Shown here: positions 16,221 through 23,601 of the stretch, piece after piece | Layout: each line of letters starts with the position of its first letter | Position numbering within the stretch: position 1 is the stretch's first letter | Source of the DNA: a bacterium | GTDB lineage: Bacteria > Acidobacteriota > Polarisedimenticolia > Polarisedimenticolales > Polarisedimenticolaceae | Length of the DNA: 50,576 nt | NCBI GenBank assembly: GCA_024226515.1 | Contig: JAAELQ010000301.1 | Span: 1-50,576 of the forward strand | Direction: 5' to 3' | The notes under the pieces: generated by a model | What the model was told of the DNA's origin: nothing | Seen by the model: only the letters and a program-made list of their open reading frames with translations | Database searches by the model: none | Program-made: the position numbers and the translations under genes

Positions 16221-18164
16221 ATGAAGAGCAGATGGATCTTGCCCTACGTCGTGCTCGTGGATCTCCTCGGGCTGGTGGCGTTTGCATTCGTCCTGCCGCA
16301 TCACATCCCGAACCCCTGGGTCGGGCTGTTCTTGCTGTCCACGCTGGTCGCGCTGGCGGGCGCCACTCCGGTGCGCATCCCGGCGCTGAAGACGGCGGTG
16401 TCGGCGACGGATCCGTTCGTGCTCACCGCACTCGCGGCGTTCGGGCCGATGCCGGCTTGCGTCGTGGCCGCGTCGGGAGTGCTGGGTTCCGCGCTGGTGC
16501 GCAACAAGCGCCGCAACCCGCTGCACATCGCGTTCAACATGGGCAACGTCGTGCTCTCCGTCGCGGCGGCGGCCTGGTGCTACTCGTTCGTCGGCGGTGT
16601 GCCCGGTGGCGCGATCAACTCGCAGATCCTGCCGCTGTTTCTCGGAACGACCGTCTACTTCATCCTCAACACCGGTCTGGTCACGACGGCGATCGTCATC
16701 GACACCAAGCAGCCCTTCGTCTCGACCTGGACGCGTTCCGGCCTGTGGACCGCGGTCTCGGCGTACTCCGGGTTGACGCTGGCGGCGTTCCTCCTCGTCG
16801 CCCTCGACGTGGTCGGTGTCTCCGGGCTCGCTCTCGGCATCCCGCCGTGCTGGTTGCTCGCGGCGTTCTACCGAACGCACAAGGAGCGCCAGGAAGAGCA
16901 GCAGCACCGCATCACCCAGATCGAGGAGATGAACGTCGAGCTCGAGGACAAGGTCACCGACCGCACGGCCGAGCTGAGCGACGCTCTGGCCCAGATCGAG
17001 GAGGCCAACGCCCAACTGCGCGAGGCGAACGACGGACTGATCGAGGCCAACCGCACCAAGAGCGAGTTTCTGGCCAATGTCTCGCACGAGCTGCGCACGC
17101 CGTTGAACGCGATCATCGGCTTCTCGGACCTGCTGCGGGACACGAACTTCGGTCAGCTCAACAAGGAACAAGACGAATTCGTCAGGGATATCCACGAGAG
17201 CGGCGAGCATCTGCTGCGCCTGATCAACGACATCCTCGACCTGTCCAAGCTCGAGGCCGGGAAGATGGAGGTCCATCCCGAGCGGTTCGACATCGCGAAG
17301 GTGCTCGGCGAGTCGACGTCCATGCTGCGGGCGCAGGCATCGCAGAAGGCGCTGCGGCTCGAGTTCGAGTCCGACGGCGTGGGCGACGGCGAGCTCGACC
17401 CGGGCATGTTCCGCCAGGTCCTGGTCAATCTGCTCAGCAACGCGGTGAAGTTCACCGACGAGGGCGGCGAGGTTCGCGTCACCGCCAGCGCCGAGGGACG
17501 CGATCTCCTGCTGCGCGTCAAGGACACCGGCATCGGAATCGCGCCCGAGAACATGGAGAAGATCTTCAACGAGTTCTTCCAGGTCGACGGATCGTACTCG
17601 CGCAACTACGGCGGCACCGGACTGGGCCTGGCCCTCGTGCGGCGCATGGTCGAGATGCACGGTGGGACGGTCACGGTCGACTCCACCGTGGGCGAGGGGA
17701 CTTGCTTCACCTGCGCCTTCCCCGAGACGCTGATCGGCGAGCCGCAAGCGGAGGCGCAGCCGGAGGCCGAGATTCCGCTGATGGCGCACGCGGGCGGACG
17801 GCGCATCATGGTCGTCGAGGACAACCCGGTCAATCGCAAGCTCGCGCGCAACGTTCTACGATCGCGCGGGTTCGAGGTGTTCGAAGCCAAGAGCGGAGAA
17901 GAGGCGCTCAACGTGATGCACGAGCACTGCCCGGACCTGGTGCTGATGGACATCCAGCTCCCGGGACTCGACGGGCTGGAAGTCACGCGGCGGCTCAAGG
18001 CCGATCCCGAGACGGCGAGCTTGCCCATCGTGGCGCTGACGGCGCACGCCCAGGAGTACGACGAACAACGGGCGCGCGAGGCGGGCTGCGTCGGCTACAT
18101 CACGAAGCCGATCCGCCTGGCGCAGTTCCCGGGCCAGGTCGAATCCTATCTGACAGGCTCCTAG
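16221..18164 (+). CDS. Membrane-bound hybrid histidine kinase with C-terminal receiver
   Basis: A 647-residue protein. Residues about 5-220 form a hydrophobic module of roughly six to seven membrane helices, acting as the sensor input; I do not recognise its family. A charged coiled coil (about 225-280, QQHRITQIEEMNVELEDKV) leads to HisKA with His289 (NVSHELRTPLNAIIGF), then HATPase_c (LLSNAVKFTDEGGE, GTGLGLALVRRMVEMHGG). A linker and a receiver domain follow (about 530-645, Asp577 in LVLMDIQLPG). The ATG at 16221 has GAGG 5 nt upstream and directly precedes the first helix. The receiver could relay phosphate through a separate Hpt protein; none is encoded nearby. It ends 7 nt before the convergent symporter gene. 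Confidence 0.9.
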   Translation: MKSRWILPYVVLVDLLGLVAFAFVLPHHIPNPWVGLFLLSTLVALAGATPVRIPALKTAVSATDPFVLTALAAFGPMPACVVAASGVLGSALVRNKRRNPLHIAFNMGNVVLSVAAAAWCYSFVGGVPGGAINSQILPLFLGTTVYFILNTGLVTTAIVIDTKQPFVSTWTRSGLWTAVSAYSGLTLAAFLLVALDVVGVSGLALGIPPCWLLAAFYRTHKERQEEQQHRITQIEEMNVELEDKVTDRTAELSDALAQIEEANAQLREANDGLIEANRTKSEFLANVSHELRTPLNAIIGFSDLLRDTNFGQLNKEQDEFVRDIHESGEHLLRLINDILDLSKLEAGKMEVHPERFDIAKVLGESTSMLRAQASQKALRLEFESDGVGDGELDPGMFRQVLVNLLSNAVKFTDEGGEVRVTASAEGRDLLLRVKDTGIGIAPENMEKIFNEFFQVDGSYSRNYGGTGLGLALVRRMVEMHGGTVTVDSTVGEGTCFTCAFPETLIGEPQAEAQPEAEIPLMAHAGGRRIMVVEDNPVNRKLARNVLRSRGFEVFEAKSGEEALNVMHEHCPDLVLMDIQLPGLDGLEVTRRLKADPETASLPIVALTAHAQEYDEQRAREAGCVGYITKPIRLAQFPGQVESYLTGS

Positions 18165-18171
18165 CCGGCGG

Positions 18172-19590
18172 CTAGCCGTCGGCCAGCGGCTTGCTGAAGT
18201 CCAGGCCGAGCAGCACGGCGATGATGATCGCCGCGACGGCCACCGGCGCCAGGTAGCGTACGCAGAAGCGCCAGATGCCGTAGTGGAACCACGATGGCGT
18301 GGTCTCGTCCACGAGCTCGCCCTCGCTCAGCTTGCGGCTGACGACCCACCCGCAGACCAGCGTGATGAAGAACCCGCCGATCGGGAGGAACCAGTTCGAC
18401 GCCAGGTAGTCGAGGTGGTCGAACAGCCCGAGCTTGGCGTTGGGCGTGCCGCGGAAGATGAGGCTGAACTCGGTCAGTATGCCGTTGGCGCCGAAGGAGA
18501 GGGCGCAGAGCAGGGACAGGACCAGCGTCGCGGCGCCGCAGCTGAGCACCGCGCTCGAGCGCTTCCAGTTGCGCTGATCGATGAAGTAGCTCGAGACCAC
18601 CTCGAGCAGCGAGATCGTCGAGGTGAGCGCGGCGAAACAGACCAGTAGGTAGAACAGCGGAGCGAGCAGCGCGCCGAGAGGCACCTCCTGGTAGAACAGG
18701 CCGGGCAGCGCGATGAACAGCATGCCGACCGTCGAGCCGCTGATCTCGTCCTCCAGGCCGGGGACGGAGAAGATCACGGAGAACATGATCGTCGTCGCCA
18801 CGAGCGCGATCAGCGTGTCGAGCAGCACGACGAGGCCCGACGCCCGCACGACGGATTCGCTGCGCCGCAGGTACGAGCCGTACGTGATCATCGCGCCCAT
18901 CCCGAGCGATAGCGTGAAGAACGAATGGCCCAGGGCCTCGAGGACGCCGAGCGGTTCGAGATCGGCGAAGTTGGGGCGGAAGATGAAGCCGACGGCCCGT
19001 CCCGCACCGTCCAGGGTGAGCGCACGCAGCAGCAGCACGATCAGGATGAGGAACAGTATCGGCATCAGCACGCGGGACACGCGCTCGATGCCGCGCCCCA
19101 CGCCCCGGTGCACGACGAACACCGTGGCGCACATGAACGCCAGCACCAATGCCGCCTGGACCACTCCGTTGCCGGCGAAGGCGCCGAACGCGTCGCCGCT
19201 GGACGCCTCGGGAGAGAAGTCGGACAGGCTCCAGCGCACGCACTGGGCGAAGTAGCGCAGGGCCCAGCCCGCGATCACCGTGTAGTAGCCGAGGATCACG
19301 AAACCGGTCAGCACGCCGAGGCCGCCGACCCAGCTCCAGGCCGGACCGGCGACTGCGCGCATCGCGCCCACCGGGCTCTTCTGTGTGCTGCGTCCGATCA
19401 GGATCTCGGCCATCATGATCGGCAGTCCGACGGCCGCGATGCAGATCAGGTAGACGAGAACGAACGCGCCGCCGTTATTGGCCCAGGTGATGTACGGGAA
19501 CTTCCACAGATTGCCCAGGCCGATGGCGCTGCCCGATGCGGCAAGGATGAAGCCGAGGCGCGAGCCCCACTGATCGCGGATCTGCGACAT
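18172..19590 (-). CDS. Sodium-dependent transporter of the neurotransmitter:sodium symporter family
   Basis: A 472-residue polytopic inner-membrane protein that starts RDQWGSRLGFILAASGSAIG, then GLGNLWKFPYITWANNGGAF. This is the hallmark first helix of the LeuT-like SNF family, which carries sodium and an amino acid. About twelve hydrophobic segments are visible, in line with bacterial members of the family, and the length is normal. The substrate is probably an amino acid or related amine but cannot be assigned. Its stop lies within an inverted repeat (18164-18183) shared with the end of the convergent kinase gene. Confidence 0.9.
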   Translation of the reverse strand: MSQIRDQWGSRLGFILAASGSAIGLGNLWKFPYITWANNGGAFVLVYLICIAAVGLPIMMAEILIGRSTQKSPVGAMRAVAGPAWSWVGGLGVLTGFVILGYYTVIAGWALRYFAQCVRWSLSDFSPEASSGDAFGAFAGNGVVQAALVLAFMCATVFVVHRGVGRGIERVSRVLMPILFLILIVLLLRALTLDGAGRAVGFIFRPNFADLEPLGVLEALGHSFFTLSLGMGAMITYGSYLRRSESVVRASGLVVLLDTLIALVATTIMFSVIFSVPGLEDEISGSTVGMLFIALPGLFYQEVPLGALLAPLFYLLVCFAALTSTISLLEVVSSYFIDQRNWKRSSAVLSCGAATLVLSLLCALSFGANGILTEFSLIFRGTPNAKLGLFDHLDYLASNWFLPIGGFFITLVCGWVVSRKLSEGELVDETTPSWFHYGIWRFCVRYLAPVAVAAIIIAVLLGLDFSKPLADG

Positions 19591-19703
19591 GCTGTGCCCC
19601 TACACTCGCTGCTGCCCGCCGTACGCGTTGAGTCGGACGCGCGGGTCGCGAGCGCCGAGTATAGGGAGGGGATGGAAGGCGCGTCAAGGAGGACGCGCCG
19701 GGC

Positions 19704-20270
19704 TCAGAAGAGAATCTCTTCCCAGCTCACGATGCGGTTCGAAACCTTGCGCAGCGTCCAGGCGTGCTCGGGCGTATGGGTTTCGATCTTGCCGCGGTTG
19801 TTCACGACCTTCTCGTAGTTGCGGAAGTGGACCACCGCCATGCGCCCGCGGAACGTTCGGTACATCGAGATGTCGGCGTGCTCCTTGCGACTCGAGATGC
19901 CGACCACGAGATTCCAGTCCCAGGATCCCTCGATCGTGTTCGCGTCGGCCTTGATGTCGCTGAGCGCGAAGGTCACGGGTGCCGCGCGGAACGTGTAGTC
20001 GGCCGCGGTGTTCCAGTCCGTCTCGAATCCTTCGAGGTTGCTGCGTCCGAGGTAACGCAGCTTGATCTCGGGTCGCTTGCCCTTCTCGCGGATCCAGAAC
20101 ACCCAGCGCCCGTCGCGATTGACGTAGACCCACGTGCCGTTCCACGTGCCGCTGTCGTCGCGCTCGGCGAGCGTGTAGTTGCCCGGGTGCTGCAGTTGCG
20201 CGTCGACGGTTGACGCGACGAGAAGCGACGCCAGCAACAACAGCGATACGACGAGAAAACGGAGCTTCAT
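19704..20270 (-). CDS. Exported protein of unknown function
   Basis: Not recognised. The 188-residue product starts MKLRFLVVSLLLLASLLVASTVDA, a clear signal peptide with cleavage near VDAQ. The mature part is rich in Trp, Tyr and Arg and alternates as beta strands (GTWNGTWVYVNRDGRWVFWI, then EIKLRYLGRSNLEG), suggesting a small periplasmic beta-sandwich or barrel. The ATG at 20270 has GAGG 5 nt before it; a GTG two codons upstream is less likely. It stands alone, divergent from nothing close, with about 110 nt on its 3' side before the symporter gene. Confidence 0.6.
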   Translation of the reverse strand: MKLRFLVVSLLLLASLLVASTVDAQLQHPGNYTLAERDDSGTWNGTWVYVNRDGRWVFWIREKGKRPEIKLRYLGRSNLEGFETDWNTAADYTFRAAPVTFALSDIKADANTIEGSWDWNLVVGISSRKEHADISMYRTFRGRMAVVHFRNYEKVVNNRGKIETHTPEHAWTLRKVSNRIVSWEEILF

Positions 20271-20306
20271 GAACACCTCGTGCGAGCTACGACGGGCCGC
20301 TGAGAA

Positions 20307-21221
20307 CTATACCCCGGGCTTCTCCCGGCGGCCAGCGGAGCCGAGCAGGCGGCGTATGCGCTTTCGCCGAGCGGGTTCGAGGCGGACGCCCGAGCGTTCG
20401 GCAAGCTCGAGCAGGACTCCCGAGAGGGCCCGATGGAGGCGAGCGCGGCGCGGAGACTCCGCCCGCAGACGCGCGAGTTGCTCGGCCAGGGTCGATGCGT
20501 CGCCGCGCACGACCGGTCCGGTCAGTGCGCCCTCGAGGCCGCCCTCCTCGGCGTGGGTCAGTGTGCCGCGCGCGAGTGTGAGGATCGCGGACAGCGCGGC
20601 GCGTCGCTCGTACCCGGCGGCCGTCATCGTCTCGACGGCCTCCGACAGCAGGGCGACGAGATCGTTCGAGGCCAGCGATGCGGCGGCATGGTAGGCCGCC
20701 CGGTCGACGGCGCCCGAGGCGCGCGGCAGGGGCAGCAGGCCGAGATCGCGAGCGAGTCGCCGCGCCACGCGTTCCGCCCGGGCGTCGCCCTCGATCCGCA
20801 CATGACTCCCGGCCAGAACGCGGGCGGCGAGCGCGGGCTGCGCCAGGCACTGCAACGGGTGTAGGACACCCAGCGCCGCTCCGCTTCCGCGAAGTGGAGC
20901 CAGGGCGTCGGCGCCGAGGATGCCGGAATGATGCAGGACGATGCGGCCGGACCAGTCGATCTCGGCGTCGGCGAGCCGCGCGGCGACCTCCTGGATCCTC
21001 GCGTCGGGGACGGCGAGCAACACGAGCTTCGAGGCCCGAGCGACATCCTCCGCGTGCGGGACGGCGCGCACGCCGCGCATGCCGCGGCGCAGGGCGCGCG
21101 CCGACGCGATCCTGGCGGCACAGACGGCGCCCACGTCGTAGCCGGCGGCGCGGACGGCGGGCAACAGCACGCCGGACAGCTTGCCCGCGCCGACGAAGCC
21201 GACGGAGGGGCGCCCGCTCAT
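20307..21221 (-). CDS. Rossmann-like plus DUF2520 domain protein
   Basis: A 304-residue protein with an N-terminal nucleotide-binding fold (PSVGFVGAGKLSGVLLPAV, a GxGxxG-like loop) and a C-terminal helical DUF2520 region (DRAAYHAAASLASNDLVALL). The two-domain form occurs widely in bacteria and is related to pyrroline-5-carboxylate reductase and 6-phosphogluconate-dehydrogenase-like enzymes; the substrate is unknown. It is the last gene of the ileS-lspA-lgt-rluD operon. Its ATG overlaps the rluD stop by 4 nt, which fixes the start although the frame stays open upstream. Confidence 0.75.
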   Translation of the reverse strand: MSGRPSVGFVGAGKLSGVLLPAVRAAGYDVGAVCAARIASARALRRGMRGVRAVPHAEDVARASKLVLLAVPDARIQEVAARLADAEIDWSGRIVLHHSGILGADALAPLRGSGAALGVLHPLQCLAQPALAARVLAGSHVRIEGDARAERVARRLARDLGLLPLPRASGAVDRAAYHAAASLASNDLVALLSEAVETMTAAGYERRAALSAILTLARGTLTHAEEGGLEGALTGPVVRGDASTLAEQLARLRAESPRRARLHRALSGVLLELAERSGVRLEPARRKRIRRLLGSAGRREKPGV

Positions 21222-22180
21222 CGGGTCCTCAGCGTATCCAGCAGGCGCTCGAACGAGGGCGGAAGTGCGGCGCTCAGCTTCAGTGGCTGCCCCGTGACCG
21301 GATGCGTGAACGCCAGGCTCGCGGCGTGCAGCGCAAGCCGCTCGAACTCGCGCAGCGCCTTGCGCTTCGCCGGGTCCTGGACGCCGCGCCACGGACATCC
21401 GCCGTACCGCTCGTCGCCGACGACCGGATGGTGGACGCTCTGCATGTGAACGCGAATCTGGTGCGTCCGACCCGTGCGCAGGTTCACGTCGAGCAATGCG
21501 AAGCCCGGTAGACGCTCGATCGTGGTGTACTCGGTCAGCGCGTGGCGCGAGCGCCCGCGCATACCGCGGACCGCCATCTTCGTCGGCTGTCCTCGACTGC
21601 GGCCGATCGGCCGGTCGATGCTGCCTGTGGGCGGATCCGGCGCGCCCCACACGAGTGCCCGGTAGCGTTTGAGCACCTCGCGCGCGGCGAGTGCCCTGGC
21701 GAAGCCGTGGTACGCAGCGTCGCTCTTGGCGACGACGATCAGGCCCGAAGTGTCGAGGTCGAGGCGGTGGACGATGCCGGGACGGTCGGGGCCGCCGGCC
21801 TGGGCCAGGGGCGTCCCGCGCCCGAGCAGGGCGTTGACCAGGGTGCCCTCCATGCGGCCGTGTCCCTGATGCACGACCATGCCCGCGGGCTTGTCGACCA
21901 CGACGAGGTCCTCGTCCTCGTGGACGATCTCGAGCGGGATCTCCTCGGGCCGGATCGAGCTGGGCCTGTCTCCCGGCTCCCGCAGCTCGACCCGCATTCC
22001 GGTTTTGAGCGCCAGGCCGGGCTTGGTGGCGGCGCCGTCGTCGACCGAGACGTGACCCTGCTGGATCCAGCGCTGCACGGTCGAGCGGGTGCGGCCGTCG
22101 AGGCTGCGCGCGAGGAAGCGGTCGAGGCGCTCGCCGTCGTCGTCCTCGCCGACGTCGAGCGAGAAGAGCTCGCCGGTCAC
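21218..22180 (-). CDS. rluD: 23S rRNA pseudouridine synthase, RluD/RluA family
   Basis: The 320-residue protein has an N-terminal S4 RNA-binding domain (ERLDRFLARSLDGRTRSTV, then GHVSVDDG). The RluA-type catalytic core follows, with HRLDLDTSG; Asp141 is the catalytic aspartate. LRTGRTHQIRVHM is the second family motif. It should convert specific uridines to pseudouridine in large-subunit rRNA (positions 1911, 1915 and 1917 for RluD proper). Placement beside lspA and lgt is a common bacterial arrangement. The start is GTG at 22178-22180, overlapping the lgt stop by 4 nt. Confidence 0.88.
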   Translation of the reverse strand: MTGELFSLDVGEDDDGERLDRFLARSLDGRTRSTVQRWIQQGHVSVDDGAATKPGLALKTGMRVELREPGDRPSSIRPEEIPLEIVHEDEDLVVVDKPAGMVVHQGHGRMEGTLVNALLGRGTPLAQAGGPDRPGIVHRLDLDTSGLIVVAKSDAAYHGFARALAAREVLKRYRALVWGAPDPPTGSIDRPIGRSRGQPTKMAVRGMRGRSRHALTEYTTIERLPGFALLDVNLRTGRTHQIRVHMQSVHHPVVGDERYGGCPWRGVQDPAKRKALREFERLALHAASLAFTHPVTGQPLKLSAALPPSFERLLDTLRTR

Positions 22181-23010
22181 GAGGGGACCGGGTCCGCGCG
22201 GCGCAGGCCGCGGACGAGCATTGCCGCCGCAACCGCGAACGCGACGAGTGAGAAGAGCTGCGTCGTGGAGAGCAGCCCGTCGAAGTACAACCCGCGCTGA
22301 TGGTCGCCACGCAGGAACTCGATCGTGCCGCGTCCGATGCTGTAGATCATGACGTAGATCCAGAACACGGTGCCCGGGGGGCCGACGCGCCTGCGCCACA
22401 GGATCGTCAGCACGACGGCCAGCGTCAGATCGTGGGTCATCTGGATCATCTGCGTGGCCACGAGCGGCACGTTCAGCGGGACGCCGGTCTGCGCGGCGGC
22501 GTCCGGGTGCGTGAACGTCACCGAGAACCACGAGTGAGCATGGGTAGGCTTGCCCCAGCAGCAGCCGGCCGTGAAGCAGCCCAGTCGACCGAGCGCCTGG
22601 GCCAGCGCCAGCGGCGCGGCCATGGCGTCGGCGAGGCGGAACAGCGGCAGGGCGTGTCGTCGGCAGTAGAGGGCGAACGTCAGCGCGCCGGCGAACACGC
22701 CGCCGACGAGGACGCCCGCGGAGCGCAGCAGGCTCAGGCTGAAGATCTCGCCGGGGTGCAGGAGGTAGACGCGCCAGTCGACGAAGATCAGCAGCAGCTT
22801 CGCGCCGAGGATACCGGCGAGCAGCGAGTAGAATGTCAGGTTGAAGCGCTGCTCCTCGGGAATGCCCATGGCGGCCGCGCGGCGCGAGAACAGCCACCAG
22901 GCGCTGAGCACGGCGATGGCGAAGAGCATCCCGTAGGTGGGCAGAAAGAGGCGCGTCTCGCCGAGGAACGGCAGGTCGAACGTGCCGAGATCGAAGACGA
23001 CCGGGAACAC
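22177..23010 (-). CDS. lgt: Prolipoprotein diacylglyceryl transferase
   Basis: This inner-membrane enzyme moves diacylglyceryl from phosphatidylglycerol to the lipobox Cys of prolipoproteins. The 277-residue product has about seven hydrophobic helices. It carries the family signature around LGRLGCFTAGCCWGKPTHA, and GRGTIEFLRGD near the C-terminus holds further conserved polar residues. It precedes rluD with a 4-nt overlap and follows lspA by 9 nt, so the first two steps of lipoprotein processing are made from one transcript. A substrate candidate in this window is the lipoprotein at 37147. Confidence 0.93.
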   Translation of the reverse strand: MFPVVFDLGTFDLPFLGETRLFLPTYGMLFAIAVLSAWWLFSRRAAAMGIPEEQRFNLTFYSLLAGILGAKLLLIFVDWRVYLLHPGEIFSLSLLRSAGVLVGGVFAGALTFALYCRRHALPLFRLADAMAAPLALAQALGRLGCFTAGCCWGKPTHAHSWFSVTFTHPDAAAQTGVPLNVPLVATQMIQMTHDLTLAVVLTILWRRRVGPPGTVFWIYVMIYSIGRGTIEFLRGDHQRGLYFDGLLSTTQLFSLVAFAVAAAMLVRGLRRADPVPS

Positions 23011-23019
23011 GCTTCGAGT

Positions 23020-23601
23020 CTAACCCCTGCGGCCCGAGTCCGCAGGGTCGGGTTCGGCCGAGGGGGCGGCGGAGGGCTCTCCACGGAACACGCCCAGCGC
23101 CAGCAGGCCGGCGCCGACCACGATCGCGGAGTCGGCGACGTTGAACGTCGGCCAGTGGGCCGTGCCGAACCGCGCCTCGAGCCAGCGGGCGAACCCCGAC
23201 GCCGTAACGTAGACGTCGAGAAAGTCGATCACCTCCCCGCGAAATATGCGGTCGATCAGGTTGCCCGTCGCGCCGCCGAGGATCAGCCCCAGCCCGCACA
23301 GCGTTCCGCGGTCGAGGTCCGTGCCGCGCAGCAGGAACACGGCAATCAGGACGACGGCCACGAGCGGCAGCAGCGTCAGCAGAATCATGCGCCACGGGTC
23401 GGGCAGATCGCGCAGCGTGCCGAACAGGGCGCCGGGGTTGCGCGAGTAGTCGAGATTGAAGAACGAGGGGATCACCGTGACCGGACCGCGCCCGGAGAGT
23501 TGAGCGTGGACGACGAGCTTCGACAGCTGGTCGAGCAACAGAACGACCGCGCCCACGATCAGGTAGGCCCTGCGCTCGACCAGGCTCCGGCGGAGGCTCA
23601 C
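23020..23601 (-). CDS. lspA: Lipoprotein signal peptidase
   Basis: Signal peptidase II cleaves lipid-modified prolipoproteins before the modified Cys. The 193-residue protein has four membrane helices and both catalytic aspartate motifs: GNLIDRIFRG and FNVADSAI. FFNLDYSRNPGALFG is another conserved family stretch. The C-terminus extends past the last helix in a Pro- and Asp-rich tail (SAAPSAEPDPADSG). A longer frame runs upstream through ileS, but GTG 23599-23601 overlaps the ileS stop by 4 nt and gives the usual family length. Confidence 0.92.
   Translation of the reverse strand: MSLRRSLVERRAYLIVGAVVLLLDQLSKLVVHAQLSGRGPVTVIPSFFNLDYSRNPGALFGTLRDLPDPWRMILLTLLPLVAVVLIAVFLLRGTDLDRGTLCGLGLILGGATGNLIDRIFRGEVIDFLDVYVTASGFARWLEARFGTAHWPTFNVADSAIVVGAGLLALGVFRGEPSAAPSAEPDPADSGRRG

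Noticed and set aside
20307..23395. Very long minus-strand frames that appear to fuse DUF2520, rluD and lgt regions
   Set aside because: They are open frames running upstream into neighbouring genes in other frames. Overlapping ATGA/GTGA starts give the usual protein lengths, so no fusion is needed.
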